Below, piece by piece: positions 36,549 to 45,500 of a stretch of DNA of 64,000 bases. Both the position numbers and the translations under genes were made by a program. The stretch is from NCBI RefSeq assembly GCF_017897595.1, contig NZ_JAGKIK010000021.1:1-64000 (forward strand). Reading direction: 5' to 3'. The DNA comes from Aquimarina sp. U1-2. Lineage in GTDB: Bacteria > Bacteroidota > Bacteroidia > Flavobacteriales > Flavobacteriaceae. The notes beneath the pieces were generated by a model that saw nothing but the letters and a program-made list of their open reading frames with translations, was not told where the DNA came from and did not search any database. Position 1 is the first letter of the stretch, and each line of letters starts with the position of its first letter.

Positions 36549-37814
36549 ATGATATTTCAGCTTAAACAATTCTTACTATTTTCTCTGTTTTTTAACAGCG
36601 GTGCACATATAATTAATGCACAGACTACAGATCCTACCTACGATGCTGATCATATCAGAACGATTCAATTTTATGGTGATTCTGAATTTACAGGGATTCC
36701 GGTAATAGAACTAGGAAAGCCTATCAAAATTACCTTCGATGATATAAATGGAGATGAAGCTGATTATTATTATAGAATTTTACATTGTAATTTTGACTGG
36801 ACCCCTTCTGTACTTTTTAAAAATGAATATCTCGACGGTTTTGATGAAATCAGAATAGTAAACTGGGAAAACTCCTTTAACACTTTGCAATTATACAGTC
36901 ATTATACCCTTAACATTCCCAACGAAGATACCAGAAAACTCAAAGTAAGTGGAAATTACATTATACAAATATACAACGATGATGATGAGATCGTATTTTC
37001 CAGAAAATTTATCGTTTATGAGAATAATGCTTTGGTCAAAGTAATGATACGAAGATCAAGAGATCTTACATTTATTGACACCAAACAATCAGTTCAATTT
37101 GAAATAAATTCTCCAAATGAAATTTTAAGAAACCCAAAAGTGACTGTAAAAACACTAGTGATGCAAAACAATAATATTGATCAAGGTATTACTAATTTGA
37201 TTCCACAGTTTACCATAGCCAATCAATTGGTATATCGTTACGACCAAGAATCCAGCTTTTGGGGTGGAAATGAGTTCTTGTTTTTTGATAATAAAGATAT
37301 ACGAGCCTCAAACGCGGGAATAGCCAGAATTGAATTAAAAGATATTTATCATAATTATTTACATTTTAATATCGTAAGAGCAAATAGACAATATACCTAC
37401 AATCCCGATATCAATGGAAACTTTGTGATTCGTAATATTGATGCCGATGATAACGATATACAGGCTGATTATGCCTGGGTTCACTTTGCTTTAGAATGCT
37501 ATGAGCCTTTAAACGGCGGTGATCTGCATCTTTATGGAAATTTCAATAATTTTTTACTAGACGACTCTACAAAATTGTCATACGATAAAGAAAGTGGTCT
37601 GTATTTCACCCAAAGACTATTTAAACAAGGTTTTTATAATTATAAATATGTGCTAGTACGGCAAGACGGCACCATAGATCCAGGATTTATTAGCGGCAAT
37701 TTTGATGAAACCGAAAACAAATACACCGTTATCCCGTATTACAGAGCCCCTGGGGCTCGTTATGATCGAGCTATAGGAAAAGGAATCGGTAATTCGGTAA
37801 ATATCACAAACTAA
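36549..37814 (+). CDS. Type IX secretion system plug protein (DUF5103)
   Basis: 421 residues from ATG 36549. An upstream in-frame TTG at 36501 overlaps a promoter -33 box and is rejected. The signal peptide is IFQLKQFLLFSLFFNSGAHIINAQ. The mature protein fits DUF5103, the plug family that closes the empty SprA translocon of flavobacteria: IRTIQFYGDSEFTGIPVIELG, ITFDDINGDEADYYYRILHCNFDWTPS, YLDGFDEIRI, GNYIIQIYNDDDEIVFSRKF, and LHLYGNFNNF...YNYKYV near the end. It acts in the periplasm at the outer membrane. Together with porT and a type B cargo it marks a functional T9SS. Confidence 0.85.
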   Translation: MIFQLKQFLLFSLFFNSGAHIINAQTTDPTYDADHIRTIQFYGDSEFTGIPVIELGKPIKITFDDINGDEADYYYRILHCNFDWTPSVLFKNEYLDGFDEIRIVNWENSFNTLQLYSHYTLNIPNEDTRKLKVSGNYIIQIYNDDDEIVFSRKFIVYENNALVKVMIRRSRDLTFIDTKQSVQFEINSPNEILRNPKVTVKTLVMQNNNIDQGITNLIPQFTIANQLVYRYDQESSFWGGNEFLFFDNKDIRASNAGIARIELKDIYHNYLHFNIVRANRQYTYNPDINGNFVIRNIDADDNDIQADYAWVHFALECYEPLNGGDLHLYGNFNNFLLDDSTKLSYDKESGLYFTQRLFKQGFYNYKYVLVRQDGTIDPGFISGNFDETENKYTVIPYYRAPGARYDRAIGKGIGNSVNITN

Positions 37815-37894
37815 AAACCACAAATATATCGTGTTATTTTGGCATTGTAAGAAACTCCTTTTATTTTAGACCTTGCGCATTAACTAGCCGTATC

Positions 37895-39028
37895 ATGAAA
37901 AAAAAGGGGAGATTTCTTAAAAAATATAGAGGAAGTAAATGTTTGAATTGTGGTATTCCTTTAGATACTATAGATGTATATTGTCACAATTGCGGACAAG
38001 TAAATACCACAAAAAAACTGTCTTTTGCTGACTTTTTTAATGAGTTTTTTGCAAGCATTTTTTCATATGATTCTCGATTGCGTCATACTATTATCGCCTT
38101 ATTATTTAGCCCAGGAAAAATCTCAAAAGACTACATTGAAGGTAAACGCGTGCGCTATGCCAATCCATTTCGATTTTACCTAAGTGTTTCTATTATTTTT
38201 TTTGTAATTACTGGCTTTCTTAGCAACTTTGGAAATATTAATATTGACAACAATAATAACGCTCAAGATACTACTAATACATCACCTAACACCGAGTATA
38301 CTTTTACAGCAACTTCAAATCCGAATAATTTTAAAGCTCACCAACAAGAGCTTGACTCAGTAAATAAAGTTTCAAATTCGCACTATAAAGACACTATAAC
38401 CCGTATGCAAATAAAATCTTTTAAAGAATTTTATTATAGCGAAGAAGAACTAAAAAATATGTCTTTTCTTGAAAATTTAATTAGAAGACATTTTTTGTAT
38501 AAAAATTACTTTAGTGACACAAAAATCAAAAATCCAAATAGGGCATTAGATAGTTTACAGCATTACAAATCATCATACCACAGATGGATTTATGATAAAT
38601 CTGTACAATCCAGTGACTTGGAAGGCAATCTTCAGGGTATAATTTCTTTTTTTTGGGCCAAGCTCCCTTTTATCATATTTTTTATGTTACCAGTTTTTGC
38701 ACTAGCTATATGGATACTATACATGAGAAGAGATTTTACATATATGGAACATCTTGTATTCCTTTTTCATACCCAAACTATGTTTTTTGTATTGCTCACA
38801 TTAGGAATGCTAATTGATAGTATCATAACTAAAAATGCTGTAGACAATCCTGCAATAGGTATATCAATAATAGCCTTTTTAATTTATCTTTTTCTAGCTA
38901 TGAAGAGGTTTTATAACCAAGGGAGACTAAAAACTCTTATTAAATTTCTGATTCTAAATCAAATATTTACTATTTTAGCTGCTATAGGATTAACTTTGGG
39001 CTTTGCTGTCTCATTTGCTCTATATTAA
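37895..39028 (+). CDS. DUF3667 membrane protein with N-terminal zinc ribbon
   Basis: 377 residues. The N-terminal zinc ribbon has Cys16, Cys19, Cys30 and Cys33 (CLNCG, CHNCGQ), then FFNEFFASIFSYDSRLRHTIIALLFSPGKISKDYIEGKRVRYANPFRFYLSVSIIFF, the DUF3667 signature. A periplasmic or cytoplasmic loop of about 130 polar residues separates the first helix from three to four C-terminal helices (LPFIIFFMLPVFALAIWILY and following). DUF3667 proteins have no known function. It sits 3 bp before apaG and the two are likely co-transcribed. Confidence 0.85.
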   Translation: MKKKGRFLKKYRGSKCLNCGIPLDTIDVYCHNCGQVNTTKKLSFADFFNEFFASIFSYDSRLRHTIIALLFSPGKISKDYIEGKRVRYANPFRFYLSVSIIFFVITGFLSNFGNINIDNNNNAQDTTNTSPNTEYTFTATSNPNNFKAHQQELDSVNKVSNSHYKDTITRMQIKSFKEFYYSEEELKNMSFLENLIRRHFLYKNYFSDTKIKNPNRALDSLQHYKSSYHRWIYDKSVQSSDLEGNLQGIISFFWAKLPFIIFFMLPVFALAIWILYMRRDFTYMEHLVFLFHTQTMFFVLLTLGMLIDSIITKNAVDNPAIGISIIAFLIYLFLAMKRFYNQGRLKTLIKFLILNQIFTILAAIGLTLGFAVSFALY

Positions 39029-39031
39029 TTT

Positions 39032-39418
39032 ATGGTTCAACAAGTAACAAGAGGTATAAAAATTTCGGTGGATACCACCTTTGAAGGCACGTTCTACAAG
39101 AACTACAAAATTCATTTTGCCTTTGGTTATCGCGTTACCATCGAAAATCAAAGCAAAGACTCTGTACAGCTTACATCTCGCTTTTGGGAAATCAAAGATG
39201 CTTTAAATAACACTGAAATCGTAGAAGGTGAAGGGGTAATAGGTAAAAAACCGGTATTGAAACCCGGTGAATCACACACATATTCGAGTGGTTGCTTACT
39301 TAATTCGCCATTTGGCTCAATGAAGGGACATTACAATATGGTGAATTTTACATCTACCCGAAAATTTAAAGTAATGATCCCTGATTTTAAGTTAAGTACT
39401 CCCTTTGCGCTTAATTAA
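39032..39418 (+). CDS. apaG: ApaG (Co2+/Mg2+ efflux-associated protein)
   Basis: 128 residues, the full ApaG/FBA-type immunoglobulin-like fold: VTRGIKISVDTTFEG, FAFGYRVTIENQSKDSVQLTSRFWEIKDALN, VEGEGVIGKKPVLKPGESHTYSSGCLL, FGSMKGHYNMV. ApaG is linked to cobalt resistance and Mg2+ homeostasis in enterobacteria, with unclear mechanism. Cytosolic. Its stop overlaps the convergent DUF6695-like gene by 4 bp. Confidence 0.93.
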   Translation: MVQQVTRGIKISVDTTFEGTFYKNYKIHFAFGYRVTIENQSKDSVQLTSRFWEIKDALNNTEIVEGEGVIGKKPVLKPGESHTYSSGCLLNSPFGSMKGHYNMVNFTSTRKFKVMIPDFKLSTPFALN

Positions 39419-40404
39419 GCCAATCTTTTCACCAAATCCATTCTTATTTTTTGACCTTTCTGTGCTACATGACAATATTGACAATTAGAGTCATAAACAA
39501 AACGAAACGCTTTTGATGCGTCAAACGATGCATTTTCAACTCTAAAAAAGCCTTTAAAATCTTGTACTCCATATTGTGTATACCTGGTAATTTTTACTAT
39601 TTGTTTTTCTTGAGTAGCATCTAAAGTAAAATAAGCACTACTACCAGTTCCTGAAAGAAATTGAGCATTTTGTAAAAACTCTTTGGGTTGATCTATATTT
39701 TCAACAATTGTACTCGGAATATTTTTGTCAAAATAATTAGTAAGGTTCTCTTTTAATACCGAACCCGAATATACACTTAATTTCTTATTGTATACCTGAT
39801 AAATTGGATTAAAAAGTGCGCTTTTCTCAACATTACCAAGAGGACTCGGAGTGAATAATTTGTTTCGCAACAAGGGGATTCTAATCTTGTTATGATCGGT
39901 ACTTGCCAAAATTGTATCTGTTACTATTCGAGAACAATTACTTCCCTCTTTCCCAAAAGCTTTGTAGGGTATGCTTCCTTTTTTTTGAATGGATGTGATA
40001 TAATCTTTTGCCTTTTTATAGTCAATATAGTCACATACCGAAGCGACCAGACGACCGCTACCGTGAGTTTTTTCAGGATGGGCTTCCAACCAAAGTAGAA
40101 ACTTTTCAATATTTGACAAAGCCATATCTTCTGTAAAAATAGCTTTAAACGGAATTTCTAATTCTACATCGGTAGTAGCACTTCGAACACGACCATATCC
40201 AGGCGGAGTAATATATCTTCCAAAATCATAATACGCTGCATGACCACTAGCATTCTCGATGAGCACAAATGCAGCATGTCCTGCCTTGATATAGTTATGC
40301 CTTCCCAGACCAAACGCCAAGAGAATTTTGGTTGATGACTCCTCAGAATGTTGTACAAAGGTATCAGGAAATGCAAGCGAAATTATTTTGCCAGAGTAGC
40401 GCAA
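39415..40404 (-). CDS. DUF6695-like hypothetical protein
   Basis: 329 residues, no signal peptide. It shows RHNYIKAGHAAFVLIENASGHAAYYDFGRYITPPGYGRVRSATTDVELEIPFKA, then NIEKFLLWLEAHPEKTHGSGRLVASVCDYIDYKKAKDYI and GKEGSNCSRIVTDTILAS. The set of conserved His/Cys (GHAAFVLI, NCSRIV) is reminiscent of cysteine-peptidase-like folds such as LRAT/NlpC, a guess only. I believe this is the flavobacterial DUF6695 family but cannot confirm it. A C-terminal CQYCHVAQ motif is notable. Function unknown. Confidence 0.75.
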   Translation of the reverse strand: MRYSGKIISLAFPDTFVQHSEESSTKILLAFGLGRHNYIKAGHAAFVLIENASGHAAYYDFGRYITPPGYGRVRSATTDVELEIPFKAIFTEDMALSNIEKFLLWLEAHPEKTHGSGRLVASVCDYIDYKKAKDYITSIQKKGSIPYKAFGKEGSNCSRIVTDTILASTDHNKIRIPLLRNKLFTPSPLGNVEKSALFNPIYQVYNKKLSVYSGSVLKENLTNYFDKNIPSTIVENIDQPKEFLQNAQFLSGTGSSAYFTLDATQEKQIVKITRYTQYGVQDFKGFFRVENASFDASKAFRFVYDSNCQYCHVAQKGQKIRMDLVKRLA

Positions 40405-40472
40405 TTTATATAGTTTAAGTAGTAAACCGGATTATGCATTATAAAATCTATTACAGGTTAATAATAACGTAA

Positions 40473-41189
40473 TCAAACAGTTACTTCTTCAAAAGTAACC
40501 CTCTTAACTTCTTGATTTTGTAAGTTTTCATATCGCATTTGTAATTCGTCTTTTTGCTTAACAATTTGAGTAATGCTTATGGTTTTTACCCCTCCTCTAT
40601 CCATTAATAAATCTATTTCTTTATCTCCTACACCTGCATGCTTATGAAAATCTAAAATAGCGGCTTTCGAAAAGTCATTACGCTTCTGAAAATTTTTAAA
40701 CCATTTCTTTCTGATACTTTTCATTTCATTGGTATATAAAGTCGAAGATGACCAAATATGCATTTCATTTTGCAGGGTACGCACGTGTTTTTGTCTCCCA
40801 TCCCATACAAGTTCAAAAATGAGAAGGTCGGTTTGCCAACTTGCCGCAACAATGGTAAACGGTTCAATGTTGGTATAGTTATAAGAATGTATTGTTTCTT
40901 CAAGGTTTTTGGCTTCTAGTAGATCTTTAACTACCACTCCCCTACTTTTTTCATAGAAAGACGCACTCTCATGCGCCTTAAAACCGCCGTTAAGTAAACA
41001 TATCATAGTATTGGTATCACTAACCCCGATCCACGTACCACCAGCTACCATATCCTGTGGAAATAGCATTCTGGTTTCGTTTACTTGGTGAAATTGAGGC
41101 GCGATAGTTTTTCTATGGGGCATCTCATCCCTATTAGAGGTAAGGATAAAATCATTCTTCGCGATTGGGATTAACGTTACTGTACACAT
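40473..41189 (-). CDS. NRDE (TANGO2-like) family protein
   Basis: 238 residues starting MCTVTLIPIAKNDFILTSNRDEMPHRKT, which holds the NRDE motif and the conserved N-terminal Cys2 of this Ntn-hydrolase-like family (TANGO2 in eukaryotes). Then MVAGGTWIGVSDTNTMICLLNGGFK follows. Members have no settled bacterial function. It is alone on the minus strand, 68 bp from the next gene. Confidence 0.9.
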   Translation of the reverse strand: MCTVTLIPIAKNDFILTSNRDEMPHRKTIAPQFHQVNETRMLFPQDMVAGGTWIGVSDTNTMICLLNGGFKAHESASFYEKSRGVVVKDLLEAKNLEETIHSYNYTNIEPFTIVAASWQTDLLIFELVWDGRQKHVRTLQNEMHIWSSSTLYTNEMKSIRKKWFKNFQKRNDFSKAAILDFHKHAGVGDKEIDLLMDRGGVKTISITQIVKQKDELQMRYENLQNQEVKRVTFEEVTV

Positions 41190-41287
41190 AAGTTTTGAGT
41201 CGGTTAAAGATCTAACAACTTACAAAAAATTAAAATGTATTCAATGTTTATAAAAGGTTAAAAAACAGGATCGCCTATTTAATTTTC

Positions 41288-41295
41288 TATCTTTG
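41288..41295 (+). promoter_or_regulatory. pruA -7 box (TATCTTTG)
   Basis: A perfect TAnnTTTG match followed by C, 50 bp before the pruA ATG. Confidence 0.5.
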
Positions 41296-41345
41296 CTATC
41301 CTGAATAACTAACGTATTGTACTAATTTAAATATCAAAATACATT

Positions 41346-42974
41346 ATGGGAAAAGGTTTTTTTCAAGTTCCTATTGCTATCAATGAACCTGTAAAATCAT
41401 ACGCACCAGGAACTCCTGAAAGAGAAGAGGTGCTATCTACTTATAAAGAAATGTACAACGCTACAGTAGATGTACCTTTATATATCAATGGAAAAGAAAT
41501 CAGAACAGGAGATACGAATACTATGTCTCCTCCGCATGATCACCAGCATATCTTAGGAACATATCACAAAGCTGAAAAACAACATATTGAAAACGCAATT
41601 GATACAGCTATCGAAGCTCGCAAGAAATGGGCTGATTTGGCCTGGGAGCAAAGAGCAGCCGTATTTTTAAGAGCAGCAGAGCTTATTGCAGGTCCTTACA
41701 GAGCTAAAATTAACGCCGCAACGATGTTGGCACAATCTAAGAATATTTTTCAGGCTGAAATTGATGCAGCATGTGAATTTATTGATTTTTTGCGTTTCAA
41801 TGTAGCGTATATGACCCAAATCTATGAAGATCAGCCTGATTCGACTTCAGAGGCATGGAATCGACTAGAATATAGACCTCTTGAAGGTTTTGTTTACGCA
41901 ATTACTCCCTTCAATTTTACTGCAATTTCAGGAAATCTTCCTGCCAGCGCTGCTTTAATGGGAAATACAGTAATTTGGAAACCCAGTGACAGCCAAATAT
42001 ATTCAGCAAAAGTAATTGTAGATATTTTTAAAGAAGCCGGAGTTCCTGATGGCGTAATCAATGTAGTTTATGGTGACCCGGTTATGATTACCGATACCGT
42101 ATTAGATAGCCCAGATTTTGCAGGTATACATTTTACAGGAAGCACACACGTATTCAAAGATATTTGGGCTAAAATAGGAGCGAATATTCACAAGTACAAA
42201 ACCTATCCTAGAATAGTAGGTGAAACCGGCGGAAAAGATTTTATCATTGCTCACCCAAGTGCCAACGCCAAACAAGTAGCTACAGGAATCTCTCGAGGAG
42301 CTTTTGAATTTCAAGGACAAAAATGTAGCGCAGCATCAAGAGCGTATATTCCAAAAAGTTTATGGCCTGATGTAGAAAAATTTGTAAAAGAAGATATTAC
42401 TTCGTTCAAAATGGGATCACCAGAAGATATGAGCAATTTTATCACTGCCGTTATTCACGAAGGTTCTTTTGATAAACTTGCCAAATATATCGATCAAGCA
42501 AAAAATGATGCTAATGCAGAAATTATTGCCGGAGGTGGTTATGACAAATCCAAAGGGTACTTTATCGAACCTACGGTTATTGTTACCAAAGATCCTAAAT
42601 ACACTACGATGTGTACCGAACTTTTTGGTCCCGTAATTACGATCTATGTGTATGATGATGAGATGTGGGCAGAAACCCTTAAGTTAGTAGATGAGACTAG
42701 TGAATATGCGTTAACCGGTGCCGTTTTTTCTACAGATCGTTACGCCGCGGCAGAAGCAACCAAAGCACTACAAAATAGTGCGGGTAACTTCTACATCAAT
42801 GACAAACCAACCGGAGCTGTGGTAGGACAGCAACCTTTTGGAGGAGCAAGAGCATCTGGAACTAATGATAAAGCAGGTTCTTATTTAAACCTACTGCGTT
42901 GGGTATCACCTCGAACAATCAAAGAAACTTTTGTTTCACCCTCTGATTACAGATATCCTTTTTTAGGAGAATAA
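41346..42974 (+). CDS. pruA: L-glutamate gamma-semialdehyde (1-pyrroline-5-carboxylate) dehydrogenase
   Basis: 542 residues; NAD-dependent oxidation of glutamate semialdehyde to glutamate in proline and arginine catabolism. Visible are FNFTAISGNLPASAALMGNTVIWKPSDSQ (NAD-binding), FTGSTHVFKDIW, the catalytic Glu segment RIVGETGGKDF and the catalytic Cys in FQGQKCSAASRAY. The C-terminal GQQPFGGARASGTNDKAGS is characteristic of P5C dehydrogenases, including the eukaryote-like single-domain form of this length. A rho-independent terminator follows 16 bp after the stop. Confidence 0.97.
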   Translation: MGKGFFQVPIAINEPVKSYAPGTPEREEVLSTYKEMYNATVDVPLYINGKEIRTGDTNTMSPPHDHQHILGTYHKAEKQHIENAIDTAIEARKKWADLAWEQRAAVFLRAAELIAGPYRAKINAATMLAQSKNIFQAEIDAACEFIDFLRFNVAYMTQIYEDQPDSTSEAWNRLEYRPLEGFVYAITPFNFTAISGNLPASAALMGNTVIWKPSDSQIYSAKVIVDIFKEAGVPDGVINVVYGDPVMITDTVLDSPDFAGIHFTGSTHVFKDIWAKIGANIHKYKTYPRIVGETGGKDFIIAHPSANAKQVATGISRGAFEFQGQKCSAASRAYIPKSLWPDVEKFVKEDITSFKMGSPEDMSNFITAVIHEGSFDKLAKYIDQAKNDANAEIIAGGGYDKSKGYFIEPTVIVTKDPKYTTMCTELFGPVITIYVYDDEMWAETLKLVDETSEYALTGAVFSTDRYAAAEATKALQNSAGNFYINDKPTGAVVGQQPFGGARASGTNDKAGSYLNLLRWVSPRTIKETFVSPSDYRYPFLGE

Positions 42975-42990
42975 TTTTATAAATCATCAA

Positions 42991-43017
42991 AAAGCGCCTG
43001 TAATGGCGCTTTTTTTT
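42991..43017 (+). terminator. pruA terminator
   Basis: AAAGCGCC-tgtaat-GGCGCTTT stem followed by TTTTT, 16 bp after the pruA stop. It rules out the in-frame TTG at 43016 as a start for the next gene. Confidence 0.85.
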
Positions 43018-43033
43018 GACAAAAACTCACCAA

Positions 43034-43495
43034 ATGATTGTTAGAACCGCAACTTTAGAAGATTTACCTGTTCTTCTTGACTTCGAACAAAAACTTATCG
43101 AAGCAGAGCGCCCTATGGATCCTACACTAAAACAAACGGAGAAAATAAGCTATTACAGCATCGAAGACTATATCAAATCAGATCATACCGAAGTTGTTGT
43201 TGCCGAAATAGAAGGAGAAATAGCAGGTAGTGGTTACGGGCAAATACGTGATCGTAAGGATTTCTTTATCCAAAAACAATACGGTTATATTGGGTTTATT
43301 TATGTAAAAGAAGAACACCGAGGTAAGGGTGTTAGTCAAACGGTAATTAACTATTTATATGATTGGCTCAAAACCAAAAACCTCGAAGAAGTTCGCCTTA
43401 CCGTTTATGAAAAAAATCCAAGAGCAATTAAGGCATATGAAAAAGTAGGTTTAAAAAAGCATCTTATAGAAATGCGAATCAATCTAAGTAATTAA
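43034..43495 (+). CDS. GNAT-family N-acetyltransferase
   Basis: 153 residues from ATG 43034 (an earlier in-frame TTG lies in the pruA terminator). Single GNAT domain: IVRTATLEDLPVLLDFEQKLIEAER, VVVAEIEGEIAGSGYGQIR, and the acetyl-CoA loop YIGFIYVKEEHRGKGVSQTVINYLYDWLKTKNLEEVRLTVYEKNPRAIKAYEKVGLKKH. The acceptor substrate is unknown. Its stop overlaps convergent rsmG by 4 bp. Confidence 0.9.
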   Translation: MIVRTATLEDLPVLLDFEQKLIEAERPMDPTLKQTEKISYYSIEDYIKSDHTEVVVAEIEGEIAGSGYGQIRDRKDFFIQKQYGYIGFIYVKEEHRGKGVSQTVINYLYDWLKTKNLEEVRLTVYEKNPRAIKAYEKVGLKKHLIEMRINLSN

Positions 43496-44157
43496 ACTTT
43501 ATACTTCAATGGAAGATGCACCACCTTTTTGGTGTCAAAAAATTCTTCTTCAAAATAATCTGAAAGTTGATAAACTACAGCTTTTGGAAATAGTGATAAT
43601 TCTTCTTTTAGATCACCACCTTTCAAATATAAAATCCCATTTTGCAGCTCATGATTACTCTTTTTGGCGATATTCTTTCTTACCCATTTTACAAAATCGG
43701 GCATATTTGTAACTGCTCTACTTACTATAAAATCAAAACGATCATCAAAGGTGCCGGCTCTACGCTGTGCTGCCTTTACATTTGTTAAGCCTAAAGCGTT
43801 TGCAACTTCATTCACAATTTTTATTTTCTTAGCAATAACATCAATTAAGTAAAACTGTGTCTCAGGAAACAAAATAGCCAAAGGAATCCCAGGAAATCCG
43901 CCTCCCGTTCCTACATCTAATACTTTTGTCCCCGGTAAAAAGCCTTGAATTTTTGCGATCCCCAAAGAATGCAAAACATGTCGCTCATACAAAGCATCTA
44001 TATCTTTTCGAGAGATTACATTAATTTTAGCATTCCATTCGGTGTACAATAGTTCTAATTCAGTAAATTGTTGATGTTGTTTTTCACTTATATTTGAAAA
44101 ATATTTTTGTAATATGGTCACGCTTTCTTCTTTAGCTTTAAAAAAATTAAGTATCAA
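43492..44157 (-). CDS. rsmG: 16S rRNA (guanine527-N7)-methyltransferase RsmG
   Basis: 221 residues; SAM-dependent methylation of G527 in 16S rRNA. Family signature: ELELLYTEWNAKINVISRKDIDALYERHVLHSLG, KVLDVGTGGGFPGIPLAILFPETQFYLIDVIAKKI and AQRRAGTFDDRFDFIVSRAV. Full length. Monocistronic on the minus strand. Confidence 0.96.
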   Translation of the reverse strand: MILNFFKAKEESVTILQKYFSNISEKQHQQFTELELLYTEWNAKINVISRKDIDALYERHVLHSLGIAKIQGFLPGTKVLDVGTGGGFPGIPLAILFPETQFYLIDVIAKKIKIVNEVANALGLTNVKAAQRRAGTFDDRFDFIVSRAVTNMPDFVKWVRKNIAKKSNHELQNGILYLKGGDLKEELSLFPKAVVYQLSDYFEEEFFDTKKVVHLPLKYKV

Positions 44158-44285
44158 TAATTAAGGCATAAAAATACAGGTTACCTTGCATATTTTACTA
44201 CATTTTAGGATCTTAAAAAAATTTAAATGGCTAACTTTACCCAATATAAAGATGATTAGATACGTTTGATAGGTAATCACCTTAC

Positions 44286-44366
44286 GATAGCCTATGAGAT
44301 ATTGGCTAGATACTAATTTTATTTCGAGGTAAGCCTCGGGGGCTTTAAAATCTCGATTATAGAATA
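44286..44366 (+). repeat. Upstream element U, copy 1 (before the desaturase)
   Basis: Aligns with 51575-51655. Shared core is TTTTATTTCGAGGTAAG, GG-GCCTTTA-like block and ATCTCGATTATmGArTAAA; the flanking 30 bp (yTmATrAGAyAT...TTGG...ACTA) is also recognisable. In both places it ends 10-15 bp before a start codon. Confidence 0.6.
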
Positions 44367-44380
44367 AAACTTTGATACTT

Positions 44381-45481
44381 ATGGCAGCACCCAATGTACG
44401 CTTTAACAGAGCAGATTCGGCAAAATTTTTTAAAACACTCAACAAACGTGTTAATCAATATTTTAAAGATAATAATATCAAAAGAACCGGAAATTGGAAA
44501 TTACATGTGAAGACGGTTGTTATGTTTTCAATATTTTTAACTCCGTATTTTTTAATTCTAACGCTGGATATTTCACAGTGGTGGATGCTTTTATTAACCA
44601 TAATTATGGGTATTGGTATGGCAGGAGTTGGCATGAATGTCATGCATGATGGCAATCACGGATCCTACTCATCAAAAAAATGGATCAATAAGCTCATGGG
44701 CAACAGTATCTATATACTGGCTGGTAACGTTTATAACTGGCAAGTTCAACACAATGTGCTACATCACACTTACACAAATATTCATGGCCATGATGAAGAT
44801 ATGGATGCTGGTAGAGTAATTCGTTTTACTAAGCATGCACAATGGAGACGTTTTCATAGATTTCAACACTACTATTCTGTTTTTTTATACGGTCTCTTAA
44901 CGTTTAACTGGGCTTTGACTACCGATTTTAAACAAACTAAAGATTATTTAGCGCGCAAATTATCATACGGCAAACTACCAAGTCCTTTAAAGCAATGGAG
45001 CAACATTGTAATTACTAAAATATTGTACCTACTAATTTGGATAGTGGTTCCTATGCTATTTCTATCTATTGCCTGGTGGAAGATCCTAATAGGTTTTTTT
45101 GTCATGCATTATGTTGCCGGTCTCATCTTAAGTATCATTTTTCAATTGGCTCATATGGTAAAAGAAGCAGATATGCCTATCCCCGATAATCAAGGCAATA
45201 TGAAAAACACTTGGGCAATACACCAGTTATTTACAACTGTGAATTTTTCGACTAAAAATAAAATAGTAAATTGGTTTACAGGTGGTTTAAATCACCAGGT
45301 AGAACATCATATCTTTCCACATATTAGCCATATTCATTATACCAAAATATCTAAGATTGTGAAGCAAACAGCCTTAGAGTTTAATTTACCCTACAATGAA
45401 TATAAAACAACGCGCAAAGCTATAATAGCACATTTTAAGCACTTAAAGGCAATGGGAATGAAACCCGCCTTACATGCATAA
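44381..45481 (+). CDS. Membrane fatty acid desaturase
   Basis: 366 residues from ATG 44381 (a TTG at 44372 would add three residues). The three His boxes are intact: HDGNH (89-93), HNVLHH (124-129) and HQVEHH near residue 305, plus a further HISHIHY. Hydrophobic helices lie around 45-85 and 205-255. The HQVEHH box is that of acyl-lipid/acyl-CoA front-end-type desaturases, introducing a cis double bond with O2; the regiochemistry cannot be read. The 80 bp before the start repeats a region upstream of porT. Confidence 0.92.
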   Translation: MAAPNVRFNRADSAKFFKTLNKRVNQYFKDNNIKRTGNWKLHVKTVVMFSIFLTPYFLILTLDISQWWMLLLTIIMGIGMAGVGMNVMHDGNHGSYSSKKWINKLMGNSIYILAGNVYNWQVQHNVLHHTYTNIHGHDEDMDAGRVIRFTKHAQWRRFHRFQHYYSVFLYGLLTFNWALTTDFKQTKDYLARKLSYGKLPSPLKQWSNIVITKILYLLIWIVVPMLFLSIAWWKILIGFFVMHYVAGLILSIIFQLAHMVKEADMPIPDNQGNMKNTWAIHQLFTTVNFSTKNKIVNWFTGGLNHQVEHHIFPHISHIHYTKISKIVKQTALEFNLPYNEYKTTRKAIIAHFKHLKAMGMKPALHA

Positions 45482-45500
45482 CTATTATAAATAACTAGAA

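Noticed and set aside
43016..43033. Earlier in-frame TTG start of the GNAT gene
   Set aside because: It lies in the T tract of the pruA terminator; ATG 43034 begins the conserved GNAT N terminus.
44161..44445. 94-codon minus-strand frame near the desaturase
   Set aside because: It overlaps the desaturase start and the repeated element U, and has no recognisable protein features.
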